A program made the translations under genes and the position numbers. Shown here in pieces: positions 44,638 through 53,409 of a stretch of 64,000 nt of DNA. Numbering within the stretch: position 1 is the first letter of the stretch; every line of letters begins with the position of its first letter. Below the pieces are notes generated by a model. It saw only the letters and a list, made by a program, of their open reading frames with translations. It made no database searches and was not told the origin of the DNA. This stretch comes from SHZL01 sp031362985 (GTDB taxonomy: Bacteria; Pseudomonadota; Gammaproteobacteria; Xanthomonadales; SZUA-36): assembly GCA_031362985.1 (NCBI GenBank), contig JANLTO010000027.1, positions 1-64,000 of the forward strand, written 5' to 3'.

Positions 44638-45387
44638 TCAATTTCCCATTCTTGGTTTGGCCGTATCGAATATGTTCTTTGCCGCGGAGGGAGCGGGAAC
44701 GTCCGAAACTCCTCCGAAAAGAATGGTCACCAAGTCCTCTCCCGTGCGAATCATCAGACCTGTGCCGACCGCCACGGCATCATCGCCGATACCAGTATAT
44801 GGGCTGGCTACTCCCGGTTCATCCTGTTCGGCCATCCCGATGCCCTGCATGGCCCCCACACCCTCGCCCCAGCGGACTGAGAGCTCGACGATGGGGCCGA
44901 CTTCCGCGGTTGCCCTGTAGACACATGTTGAATCGTCGATAGCCTCCGCGACCACCGCGGCAGCCAATATTGCCGACATTTCGGCTTCTGATACCAGCGC
45001 ACAAGCGTTAGGTCTAATGGCCGCAGGAGTCGTCGATGCGGCACTTTCAGCCTTAGACTCCCTGGTCCGTATTTCATCGCATTGGAGCGCAGCCTTCTCC
45101 TCATCACTCAAAGAATATGAGTTGATATCGAGTTGCCTGACTGTTCCATCCGGATCCAAAAACGCGTTGAACTGATACTGATGCGCGGACCACGACACTA
45201 CCGCGGGAAAGGTGGAGGTCGACGGCCCCATGATCGCCACGAGTTGCTCTGTCGTAATGCCCGGCTCTGCCAGACACCACTTGACAGGCCATGCGTCGGC
45301 ATCGCTCTGAGCAACGCCGGACGTGTCGCCATCTGAACAGCCCACGGCAGAGACGGCCAACAGGACGCAGAGCGCTATTTTCTTCAT
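44638..45387 (-). CDS. Putative lipoprotein of unknown function
   Basis: From ATG 45387 the 249-residue reading has a lipoprotein signal (MKKIALCVLLAVSAVGC, lipobox AVGC). The first half holds a PASTA/BamE-like beta segment with WCLAEPGITTEQLVAIMG and a FLDPDGTVRQLDI strand. The second half (NACALVSEAEMSAILAA...) resembles DUF3558-type extracytoplasmic sensor domains, with a paired Cys in CVYRATAE. I do not assign a function. The gene lies alone after the tRNA. Confidence 0.6.
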   Translation of the reverse strand: MKKIALCVLLAVSAVGCSDGDTSGVAQSDADAWPVKWCLAEPGITTEQLVAIMGPSTSTFPAVVSWSAHQYQFNAFLDPDGTVRQLDINSYSLSDEEKAALQCDEIRTRESKAESAASTTPAAIRPNACALVSEAEMSAILAAAVVAEAIDDSTCVYRATAEVGPIVELSVRWGEGVGAMQGIGMAEQDEPGVASPYTGIGDDAVAVGTGLMIRTGEDLVTILFGGVSDVPAPSAAKNIFDTAKPRMGN

Positions 45388-45598
45388 GCCAGTCAGTTCC
45401 CCTTTGTTGTTGCGAAGTATCAAGCGATAGCGGAAGTATAAGTCAAACAAACGGCGTGTCGAGCCGCATCGGATTCGCTCAGGGCGCTTTTACCATGGGC
45501 ACCCCCGGCCACTTTGTTTCCTTGGCCTGCGGTCAGGATCACCAGTGCAGCACCAGACCCAAGAGCATTGCAGTGGAAGAGTCAAAAAGCTCCAATAA

Positions 45599-46081
45599 TC
45601 AGAGGTCCAAGTTCCTCACTTTTAGTTGCAATGGCGAAGCCAGGATCTGCATAAAAAACCCACTTGAAGAGACTTCGACGTAATCCGGTGTTCTGACATC
45701 GTATAAACCATATGACCATAGGTTGCTTGATATATTTTTTGGTATCCATTTTCCATCATGCTCTTTGCTAAAAATCCTCGAGCCATGCTCAAGGGCGATT
45801 TCTGTGTTCAACCCAGGACCCCACTCGAATACAGATGATATGTTTAGGGTGCTGAAAATCTTCCTGTAGTGATCTTTATAAGAATGAATCGAGGCACACG
45901 GGCAACACCCGTCGTGCTCGCAGGGTAGGCATTTCCCGGGGAATAAGTGCTTACTTTCCATTTCATGAATTCTGCACAGGGTGGTATTGAAGTCGGTCCT
46001 GTTATCAAGCCAATAGTGGAGAAATACGCTATTAGCATATTCCAATACGAGGGACGACAACACGGTCGCGGCGTGCGGCAC
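45599..46081 (-). CDS. Possible truncated SAM-dependent methyltransferase
   Basis: This 160-residue reading contains a Cys-rich segment (CLPCEHDGCCPC) and then SSVFEWGPGLNTEIA, which resembles motif I of class I methyltransferases (E/DxGxG). The protein stops soon after, where the family would continue for another 100 or more residues, so it looks truncated. Its A/T content is higher than that of its neighbours, suggesting transfer. Start GTG 46081 is uncertain; ATG at MESKHLF is an alternative. Confidence in it being a real gene is moderate. Confidence 0.35.
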   Translation of the reverse strand: MPHAATVLSSLVLEYANSVFLHYWLDNRTDFNTTLCRIHEMESKHLFPGKCLPCEHDGCCPCASIHSYKDHYRKIFSTLNISSVFEWGPGLNTEIALEHGSRIFSKEHDGKWIPKNISSNLWSYGLYDVRTPDYVEVSSSGFFMQILASPLQLKVRNLDL

Positions 46082-46206
46082 TACCTGGGCTGATCAGATA
46101 TTGGACGCGCGTTCGATTCCGCATGCAGGAATTACGCTGGTCGGGGTCACCTGCACGCGGACCTGGTCAAAACCAGGTGGCGGCCCCGGACATATCACCG
46201 GGCAAA

Positions 46207-49008
46207 TCACTCAAAGCCGTCGCGGAAAGTGATTTCCGGCAGCATCTCTACCGCGCCGATATCGCTGCCATCGCCGCCCGCAGCGTTAGCGATGAGCGCC
46301 TGGTCATTGGGCCGCCTGAGGCGGCGCTGGTCGGACAAGTAACCAGAGCGTCCGCCGGCGTCGATCGCGGGACTTCCGGGCAGCAGCTCGACAGTGGTTG
46401 TGGCTCCACCATTGTCCACTAGCCCGCCGAGCAGGGGGTCGGTGTTGATCTTGTCGGTAGCCTGGTCGAGATAGGTGGCGCTGGCATCGTTGGTCAGGTT
46501 GTAGCCGCGCGAATCGATGGTGGATGGCCCGCCGCCCGTCGTGGTTGCATTCAGGTTCGGGGCGGCGTTGCCCGCCACAATGGAATTGCGCAGGATCGCC
46601 GTGGCGATGGAAGAGCCGCCGCCCGCCGTATGGACGCGCAGGCCACCATCCGCGATGCCGCTGTTACTGGTAATAGTGGTGTTCAGCAGTTCCAGCGTAA
46701 CGGTAGCTCCGAATTCACTGACCACAGCGATGCCGGGTGCCTGGCCGCCCACGTTGCCGAAAAATGTCGAGTTGATCACGCGCACGTTTCCCGGTCCGGT
46801 TCCTCTTCCCCGCACGTACAGGGCCCCGCCCAGTCCGGACCCCGAGTTGAGAGCAAAAGTGCTGTTCTTGATCGTGCCGTGACTCATCTCGGCGCCGCCG
46901 CCACCTGCCGCGGTCGAGGTGTTGTTGAACACCTCGACCTCCGTGAGCGAGGTTCTCGCGTGGCTGAAAATGCCGCCGCCGCCGGGAAAGCTCCCGTTGC
47001 TGATGGTGAGACCGCTGATCGAGAATTCCCGTCCGGCTGCATTGGGCACTTCGAAGACGCGGTAGTTGCCGCCGAGCAGGCGGTGCACGTCGGCCAGTTT
47101 TGACCCAGGCCCCACGATGCTCAGACTGGTGACGATAGCCGGTAAAGCCTCGGAAAGGTTCATGACGCGCAGGACCGAAAAGAAGTCCGTGTCGAACAGG
47201 ATGTCGTCCTGGCCGGGTCCATTCGCGTTCGCATCCAGCAGCGCCTGGTGCAAGCTGCCCGGGCCAGGGTCGCCGTGAGTAGTCACCATCAGGACTTGCA
47301 TTTCCAGCGCGCCGATATCGCTGCCATCGCCACCGGCCGCGGTGGCAACGCCCGGCGCATCGAAAGCGCGCAACTGGCTGCGCTGGTCACGCTGGTAGCC
47401 GGATCGTTCACCCGCATCCAGCGCGGGGCTGCCGCCCATCAGCGCGTGGCTTTCGGTCTGGCCCCCGTTGTTGGTGAGCGGGCCGAGTCGGGGGTCGACA
47501 CCGACCTTGTCACTGGCCTGGTTAAAATACCCGCCCGTGTCCTCATTGGTCAGGTTGAAGCCGAGCGAGGTGATGGTCATCGGACCGCCACCAAAGTCCA
47601 ACGTTGCGATATTCGGCACGCTGTTATTCGAAACGATGGTGTTCCGCAGGCTGACGTTGGCGATCGCGTCGACGCCGGACTGCGTGGCGACGAGGATCCC
47701 GCCGCCCTCGCTGGCCGTATTGTTGGCGATCGTGCTGTTGACGATTTCGAGATCTGTCTGTGCGACGCCCGAGGAAAATGCCATTACCGAACTGCCAAAT
47801 TTCGACCGATTCCCGCTGACGGTGGTGTTGATCAATTTCAGCGCGGCGGTCGGGGCGCCCCCAACCACTATCCCTGAACCGTAATAGTCCGTCTCATTGT
47901 CGCTGAAGGTGCAACCTGTGAACTGGTTCCTTCCACCAGACACGGTCACGCCTCCGCCGAAGAACGCGGCACGGTTGCCGGCGACCGTGACATTACGCAG
48001 ATTCAACTGGGCCGCAGAGGAGCCAATGCCGCCGCCGTCACCGGTACTATAGCCGTCGCGCACCGTGAGGCCGCTCAAGGTAACCGAACCGGGAGCGTTC
48101 ACATAGAACACCTGACTCAAGCCGTTGCCCGAAATCGTCAACAGGTCCGCGCCGGGGCCTTGTATTGTCATGCTCTCGGCGATGATGAGCTCGTTTCCGC
48201 CCAGCGTGATGGTTTGTGGCGTGTCAAATAGCGAAGAGAACCGGATCAGGTCGTCATTTCCGGTCGCGATCTCGGCCGCCACGATCGCCTCGCGCAAGGA
48301 ACAGTCGCTATTGCAAACACCATCGTTGGTATCGGCCGTTTTTGTGACGGTAAACACGGTGGGTACGGTGAGGAACAAAGACCAGCCCGTTGCAATGTAT
48401 CCGTCGTCTAAAGCCGAGAAATCATCCTGCACATACAGGCTCCAGGTGCCGTTTGGATTGGTGCCGTTGAATACGGTCAGGTCGGCCGGTTCCCGATTCA
48501 GAACGGTGGGCGCCGGGCCGGGAAAGGGATCGGAGAAGTCGGCTGAGTTTTCCTCGTTCGCGTAGTTGGCAGGAAGCACCGTCGCGTCGCTCAGTGTCGT
48601 GCCCTGCGGCACTGCCGTCGTTGCGGTGGGGCTGAATGTCAGGTTGATATCAGTGACTTTATTGCCGCCGCCCGTGTCCGACATCAGCATCACACGCTGG
48701 CCACCGGGGCCAACCAGCAGCACATCGACGTCCGCGGGGAAACTGTGCGTGAAATTATTCAGACCCACTGCGACCTTGGTGATGACATTGGCGGTGATGC
48801 CGCTCACCGCGATGGTGGACGGATAAGGGGTAGTCGCGCCGCTGACAGGGATGCTAATGGGGGCGTAATTTCCAGAAACGTTGACCGTGGCGGCACTGGC
48901 GCTGCCAAACGCCCCCGCGAGCGCCAGACCGAGCACCAGCACCCGTGCGAATGGCCTGGGAGCCGCGCCTGGCCGCGTGCAAAACTCAGATTCAAAGCCA
49001 TCTGCCAT
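46207..49008 (-). CDS. Secreted P-domain/CSLREA right-handed beta-helix protein
   Basis: The 933-residue protein has a signal peptide (about 1-39, ending GSASA). Next is a P/homo B domain of the proprotein-convertase type (about 42-215, NPNGTWSLYVQDDFSALDDGYI), then a CSLREA motif (NSDCSLREAI) that marks the start of a parallel beta-helix. Two successive beta-helix modules follow, each ending in a conserved GGSPALDAGERSGY/GSPAIDAGGRSGY and GGDGSDIGA motif. The protein ends with ITFRDGFE. It is probably a surface or secreted adhesin; no catalytic residues are seen. Confidence 0.85.
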   Translation of the reverse strand: MADGFESEFCTRPGAAPRPFARVLVLGLALAGAFGSASAATVNVSGNYAPISIPVSGATTPYPSTIAVSGITANVITKVAVGLNNFTHSFPADVDVLLVGPGGQRVMLMSDTGGGNKVTDINLTFSPTATTAVPQGTTLSDATVLPANYANEENSADFSDPFPGPAPTVLNREPADLTVFNGTNPNGTWSLYVQDDFSALDDGYIATGWSLFLTVPTVFTVTKTADTNDGVCNSDCSLREAIVAAEIATGNDDLIRFSSLFDTPQTITLGGNELIIAESMTIQGPGADLLTISGNGLSQVFYVNAPGSVTLSGLTVRDGYSTGDGGGIGSSAAQLNLRNVTVAGNRAAFFGGGVTVSGGRNQFTGCTFSDNETDYYGSGIVVGGAPTAALKLINTTVSGNRSKFGSSVMAFSSGVAQTDLEIVNSTIANNTASEGGGILVATQSGVDAIANVSLRNTIVSNNSVPNIATLDFGGGPMTITSLGFNLTNEDTGGYFNQASDKVGVDPRLGPLTNNGGQTESHALMGGSPALDAGERSGYQRDQRSQLRAFDAPGVATAAGGDGSDIGALEMQVLMVTTHGDPGPGSLHQALLDANANGPGQDDILFDTDFFSVLRVMNLSEALPAIVTSLSIVGPGSKLADVHRLLGGNYRVFEVPNAAGREFSISGLTISNGSFPGGGGIFSHARTSLTEVEVFNNTSTAAGGGGAEMSHGTIKNSTFALNSGSGLGGALYVRGRGTGPGNVRVINSTFFGNVGGQAPGIAVVSEFGATVTLELLNTTITSNSGIADGGLRVHTAGGGSSIATAILRNSIVAGNAAPNLNATTTGGGPSTIDSRGYNLTNDASATYLDQATDKINTDPLLGGLVDNGGATTTVELLPGSPAIDAGGRSGYLSDQRRLRRPNDQALIANAAGGDGSDIGAVEMLPEITFRDGFE

Positions 49009-49194
49009 GACAGTCCCCGTTTGATCTCGCCCGGCGACCAGTGTATCCCGCGCGGGACGAAGGATTCAGCAAATATTGCGGGGTAACCCTACGAGGCTGC
49101 CGCCAACTGCGACAACTTCACCGTCGGGTGGGTGATCCACTTCCGATTGCGCTGGCCGGGTTGCAGATTCCCCTGGCGGACGTCCGCGCTCCCC

Positions 49195-50268
49195 CTAGTT
49201 GGCCTCAACCCGAGCCTCGAGGTCCCGGCACACATACCCCGCGGTTTCCAGTGAAAACAAACGCTGCAATGTTTCATCGCCGCTGCCGAGGTTGAGATCG
49301 TTCAACTCGTAATGAAAACTCAGGTCGTTGCAGTCGTTGGCAGTGATTATCACGCTGCCCACCACTTCGCGGTCGGCCGTCTTGGTGCCGAGGAACTGGC
49401 CGTTGGTAACCAGCTCGATGGGGATGGTGATGCGGGTGTCACCGATTTCGAACTGCGCAGCACCGGTCAGCCACAGCAACTTCCCATCGTTATCGTAGGT
49501 GTACCACGACAGGAACATCAGGGGATCAAGGCTGTTGGTCAGTTCGGATATGGCAATAACAAATCCCTGATCTGGAACACCGTTGACCACCCAGTTACCC
49601 GACAAGCGACCGGACAAGGGTATGCGACTGTTGGCATTAAGCGTGTCAAACGTGGAGGGAATTTCAATGGTCCAGGTGCTGTTCAAGCTTGACAGATCCA
49701 GTTCGAAGGCATCGTTGTATTGTGCTGCCGACATAAACACGTCCGGATCGGAGAAAGTTGAATACAGGGACAGGTTGTCCAGCACATAAATCCAGGTCAA
49801 CTCGGCGCCGTTACTGAATTCCTGATAGCCACCAATTACGTGGGCAAAGCCGTCCGGCTCGGTAGCGCTGCCCCAGGTATTGGGCTCCCCCGTGAGGCGC
49901 ATAGGTATGCTTTCGCCGTTAACAAAGGCCTGCATTTGGGGGGTGAGATAAAAGGTCTCATCCGGGTTGAGGAATGCGGGAATTTCGAACTCGATCCAGA
50001 TCACCGAGCGGTTCGGTTCTGCACAAGCGACCCGATAAACATGGACGTTTACCGGAAGTTCGGTGGACAGGTCGGTTGAGTCGGTCAGGGTCAATTCCTC
50101 GTCGTAGACCCGTTCAACGTTGTCACCATATATAAACGTCTGCGAATCGGGAATCGTAGCGCAACCGGCAGGGTAAGGCGCTGTGGGGTTTTCTATGAAG
50201 TTTTCATACGCCTGGATACTGCAACTGGCGAATAGCAGCCACGCCATAATCAGTGTTCTCATCTTCAT
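49195..50268 (-). CDS. Secreted protein of unknown function
   Basis: From ATG 50268 the 357-residue product has a signal peptide (RTLIMAWLLFASCSIQA) and a beta-rich mature part with NWVVNGVPDQGFVIAISE and LMFLSWYTYDNDGKLLWLTG, features seen in uncharacterised exported gammaproteobacterial proteins. It has two cysteine pairs that could form disulfides. I do not recognise a named family. An upstream in-frame start would add about 51 non-signal residues. Same strand as the beta-helix gene, 187 bp upstream of it. Confidence 0.6.
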   Translation of the reverse strand: MKMRTLIMAWLLFASCSIQAYENFIENPTAPYPAGCATIPDSQTFIYGDNVERVYDEELTLTDSTDLSTELPVNVHVYRVACAEPNRSVIWIEFEIPAFLNPDETFYLTPQMQAFVNGESIPMRLTGEPNTWGSATEPDGFAHVIGGYQEFSNGAELTWIYVLDNLSLYSTFSDPDVFMSAAQYNDAFELDLSSLNSTWTIEIPSTFDTLNANSRIPLSGRLSGNWVVNGVPDQGFVIAISELTNSLDPLMFLSWYTYDNDGKLLWLTGAAQFEIGDTRITIPIELVTNGQFLGTKTADREVVGSVIITANDCNDLSFHYELNDLNLGSGDETLQRLFSLETAGYVCRDLEARVEAN

Positions 50269-50522
50269 GCTCCCAAAACCCTTGTGGACATCTGCCGGGA
50301 ATTCAGTTTCCCTGAAAAGCAGATGGATTGCGAGATTTTGACGATCCGCTGGTGAATGCACGCTGAACGCGCGGCGAGCCATGCTCGTGCACCGCTCCCT
50401 CGCGTTGCGCCCGCTTGCCAACCCCCGTTGCCTAACTCAGAATGCGCACTCAGCTTCCCCCTTGGGAAAAGCCGAGAATCTGCAACCCATTGGCGGCATA
50501 AAGGGCACCTGAAGAAAACACA

Positions 50523-51167
50523 ATGAAGCAGCCGGTAACATTTCTCTGCATCTGCGTTTTTTCATGTGCCCAATTCCTGGGCCAGCAGGCTTTTGCCGGG
50601 GAAGTCCAGGCCGAGCCGGCCACCAGCCCGGCCCCCACCCCAGATCAGCAATCCGCTGAACAACAATCTGCACACGAGCAATCCGCCAAAGACCGGGCCA
50701 TGCAGCAGGTGCGTGCCGAACTGGAAAACACCGAACGGCGCTGGTACGGCTTGATTCGTGCCAGGTACAGTAGCTCCCAACTGCTGTCCGTCGGTCTTGG
50801 GGCCATTTTCGTGGAGCAACCCAAAACAGAAAATTGTGCAATCGGCTGCATGCTGCACGGCTGGCAATTTGCAGTGGAACCCGGCGTGTATGGCCTGCAA
50901 GGCGGTGTTGGATGGGGTAGGTTGGCTGGAGAAACCGGGCAGCTAAAGCATTTCATACCCACGGTCTATTACGCGTGGGCGGTACGGGGTGTGGTGCTGC
51001 GCACCTGGGGTGACAGCCGGCCGATAGAGCCGGGCCAGACCTTTGCTGGTTTCGAAGGTAGTTTTTCCATATTGCGGATGAATTTTGCTGCGGCGGTCAT
51101 GCACTCATTGTCAGCTAATTCCCCGGACGAGTGGCTCTATTCCGGTAGCATTGGATGGGGGTTTTGA
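50523..51167 (+). CDS. Putative periplasmic or outer-membrane protein
   Basis: The 214-residue protein has a signal peptide (to AFAGE), a low-complexity Ser/Gln/Ala linker with the repeated QSA units (EQQSAHEQSAKDRAMQQ), and a C-terminal region of alternating aromatic and Gly residues (GLQGGVGWGRL, YSGSIGWGF) ending in Phe, a pattern of small beta-barrels. No named family is recognised. The next gene starts within 5-15 bp, so they may be co-transcribed. Confidence 0.55.
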   Translation: MKQPVTFLCICVFSCAQFLGQQAFAGEVQAEPATSPAPTPDQQSAEQQSAHEQSAKDRAMQQVRAELENTERRWYGLIRARYSSSQLLSVGLGAIFVEQPKTENCAIGCMLHGWQFAVEPGVYGLQGGVGWGRLAGETGQLKHFIPTVYYAWAVRGVVLRTWGDSRPIEPGQTFAGFEGSFSILRMNFAAAVMHSLSANSPDEWLYSGSIGWGF

Positions 51168-51172
51168 AGCAA

Positions 51173-52135
51173 ATGAAAGCCCGTTCGAATTGCTCCCTGA
51201 TTTTTATGGTCGCCCTGCTGGCCGGCTCTCCCCTGCAGGCCATGGAAACCGACCAGTACTACGCCTGGGGTAAGCCCATCACTGACTCGGCCGACTATTT
51301 GAATGCCTGGGTAGTATTGAACATCCAGTCCGCCCTAGATGAAAGCGGTAAAGATGCAGCCACCTCGTGTGAAGACATGCTCGACCCGGTGCAGCACCGC
51401 ATGCAACAGTCCATATACCACTACATTGAAATGTGGGCGATCACCAGCCCGCTGGTCGACCGCATTCCAACCGGCCTCGTCGAGGAGCGTGATTACCGCC
51501 AGCACAATCTGTTGGCCAAGACCTTTCCTCTCGATACCGCTCGCTGGCTAAACCCCAGTCCGACAGTGGAGGTGGATGGCATTCGCCTCGGCACCGACAA
51601 GCTGGCTCATTTCATGTCGGAAGGCTGGTGGTACTACCGCTGGTGGAAAAAGCACGAGGACAAATATGCTCCGAACGAATTGCAGCGCAAGATGATTCGA
51701 TTCGGAATAAAGCTGGAATTGGGGGGACAGGGAAAATGGGTTACCGGTGTGGTCTCCCCGGCTGATCTTGAAGCCAATTACCAGGGGTTTCTGTTTTATC
51801 AGCAGTTGTGCCATGGCGACAAGCCGCTACTGTACCAACAAGAAGGGTATTGGCAATTCTCCGATGCATTCGATTTCCGCAACTACGTAAACCCGGACTG
51901 GGACGAATCCTGGCTGCCCAATATCTACAGGGAAAGACAGTGGCAACAGATTCGGCGGACCATGGCCAGCTATTGCCCGATGTTGCACAGCCCCTGGGTG
52001 GAGCAGCAGCGCACTCGGTACAGGGAACTCGACAGTCATTCACCATCGGAAAAGGTGGTCATGGAATTGGTCGCAAAAGGCAAGCTACCAAATCCTGAGC
52101 CTTTCGATATCATGTCGGTGTGCGGCGGGAACTAG
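51173..52135 (+). CDS. Secreted protein of unknown function
   Basis: The 320-residue reading from ATG 51173 has a signal peptide (FMVALLAGSPLQA) and a mature domain with GTDKLAHFMSEGWWYYRWW, a His and aromatic-rich helix, and several conserved Trp/Tyr. Three cysteines lie in the mature part. Related sequences exist as uncharacterised exported proteins in gammaproteobacteria, but I cannot name a family. An alternative ATG at 51155 overlaps the previous gene. Confidence 0.6.
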   Translation: MKARSNCSLIFMVALLAGSPLQAMETDQYYAWGKPITDSADYLNAWVVLNIQSALDESGKDAATSCEDMLDPVQHRMQQSIYHYIEMWAITSPLVDRIPTGLVEERDYRQHNLLAKTFPLDTARWLNPSPTVEVDGIRLGTDKLAHFMSEGWWYYRWWKKHEDKYAPNELQRKMIRFGIKLELGGQGKWVTGVVSPADLEANYQGFLFYQQLCHGDKPLLYQQEGYWQFSDAFDFRNYVNPDWDESWLPNIYRERQWQQIRRTMASYCPMLHSPWVEQQRTRYRELDSHSPSEKVVMELVAKGKLPNPEPFDIMSVCGGN

Positions 52136-52158
52136 GCCGCCTGAATGTTGAGGTCCTG

Positions 52159-52530
52159 ATGCGCCATTTCCTACTCTCCGTGCTGATCCTGCACCTCGCT
52201 GCCTGTTCATCCTTGCAGTCCATCAGCGTGCAAAATGTGCAAAGCCAGGGGGAAGATAGCGGCCTGTACATTGGGGATGAGGTTAAAATCATCACCAACG
52301 ACAGTGAAAAACTGGATTTTGCCGTGACGGATATCAACCACGAGGGCATCGGCGGCAAGTTTGGTTTGGTCCCCTACGCCAACATTCGCAGCCTCAAAGT
52401 AAAACGGGCCGGGTCTACGGATGATTCCTCCCTGACCTGGCTGTGGGCGGCGCTTGGTATTGTCGCAGTCGGGGCGATCATTGCTTCCGCTGATTCTGTG
52501 ACGGTCTGTTCCCCGGGTCCCTGTCCGTAA
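52159..52530 (+). CDS. Small lipoprotein
   Basis: From ATG 52159 the 123-residue reading has a lipoprotein signal (MRHFLLSVLILHLAAC, lipobox LAAC), a beta-rich domain (GDEVKIITNDSEKLDFAVTDIN) and a C-terminal hydrophobic helix (LWAALGIVAVGAIIA) followed by SVTVCSPGPCP. A lipoprotein with a second membrane helix is unusual; a membrane-associated regulatory role is only speculation. It follows the previous gene by 23 bp and may be in the same operon. Confidence 0.6.
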   Translation: MRHFLLSVLILHLAACSSLQSISVQNVQSQGEDSGLYIGDEVKIITNDSEKLDFAVTDINHEGIGGKFGLVPYANIRSLKVKRAGSTDDSSLTWLWAALGIVAVGAIIASADSVTVCSPGPCP

Positions 52531-52557
52531 CGAGGGCCGGGTGGGCTACGGGTTGAG

Positions 52558-53409
52558 CTACGGCGAGCAGGGATAAGGCTCGACCAGGGGCGGCAAGTTG
52601 GTTGAGGCGTAGAATTCCTGTACCTCGGGACTGCACACAAAGTCCGGGATGATCCGCACCGTACGCATAAAGCCCCAACTGGAAATGAGATCATTGCGGC
52701 GGGACCAATCGAGTGTTTCCAGGGCCTCGTGGTTTGCACCGGCCACGGCCAGTAGCAGCGTCACGTCGTAGGCTTCAATGAGCGCCGGGTTGTCGGGACT
52801 GGCCATCTGGTCGAGCGGATACGCAGCGATTTCCGCGACGGCCGCCGCCTTGCGCTCGGGGTTGAAGAGCAAGTCCAGGTAAACCGGGGTTGCGTTGTGT
52901 TTACGGCCAAGCACCGCAGCCAGGCGATTACCGGCGCGCTCGGCGTGCTCGCGATCGCCACGCAACAGGTAAATCATGAACAACCGCTCTTGCCCTTGCG
53001 GCCAGTCCGGCGCGATGGCCTCGACCTGTAGCGCGGTCCGCTCGGCTGCTTCCAAATCACCCCGGTAGAGGTACATGAGAGCCAGGTTGTCGGCGTTAAT
53101 CCGCGAGCGCGGGTCCAGCTCCTGCGCGATCATGCAACTGGGGTCAGAGAACCATTTTCCGGCCCGGCCGCAACTTCTTGCGACGCTGCATGCGGAAATT
53201 ACTTCTCTGACCCCGTTTTGTCTGCCTGTGTGTCCGATCCGGGCTTTTCGATAAACCGGTCCAGCAGCAACAAGGCAACGGCTACTACCAGGATGCCAAT
53301 GATGGCGCGGTCCAGCTTGTGGCCGGTCCGCGGGGTAATGGACCGGGTGCGGTCGATCTGGGACTCGCGCTTGATGCCCTCAGGCGTGACTTCAAATACC
53401 CAGGCAGTA
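52558..53409 (-). pseudogene. Fragmented TolB-like/TPR membrane protein gene
   Basis: Two pieces of one gene family remain. Near 53200-53409 the minus strand encodes VFEVTPEGIKRESQIDRTRS and an adjacent helix (IIGILVVAVALLLLDRFI), the juxtamembrane segment of the family often annotated as adenylate cyclase-like or TolB-like TPR regulators. Its 5' part is lost into the IS remnant and it stops inside the 81-bp element (TAA at 53199-53201). The second piece, 52558-53133, encodes the TPR C-terminus (RSRINADNLALMYLYRGDLEAAERTAL) in another frame. Roughly 300 residues between them are missing, judged from family architecture. It cannot make the intact protein. Confidence 0.75.
53140..53220. repeat. 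81-bp palindromic element, copy A
   Basis: The ends GGGGTCAGAGAACC and its near-inverse CTTCTCTGACCCC (with the variant end AATTAC) frame a core with CGCAACTTCTTGCG and CGCTGCATGCGG hairpins. Copy B at 54166-54246 is the same length and nearly the same sequence. In copy A the element joins two parts of the TolB-like gene fragment. The outer motif resembles the palindromes often associated with REP-associated tyrosine transposases; no such transposase lies here. Confidence 0.75.

Noticed and set aside
45450..45600. Short open frames in the gap around 45.4-45.6 kb
   Set aside because: No conserved product or initiation signal could be recognised; the stretch is listed as gene-free.
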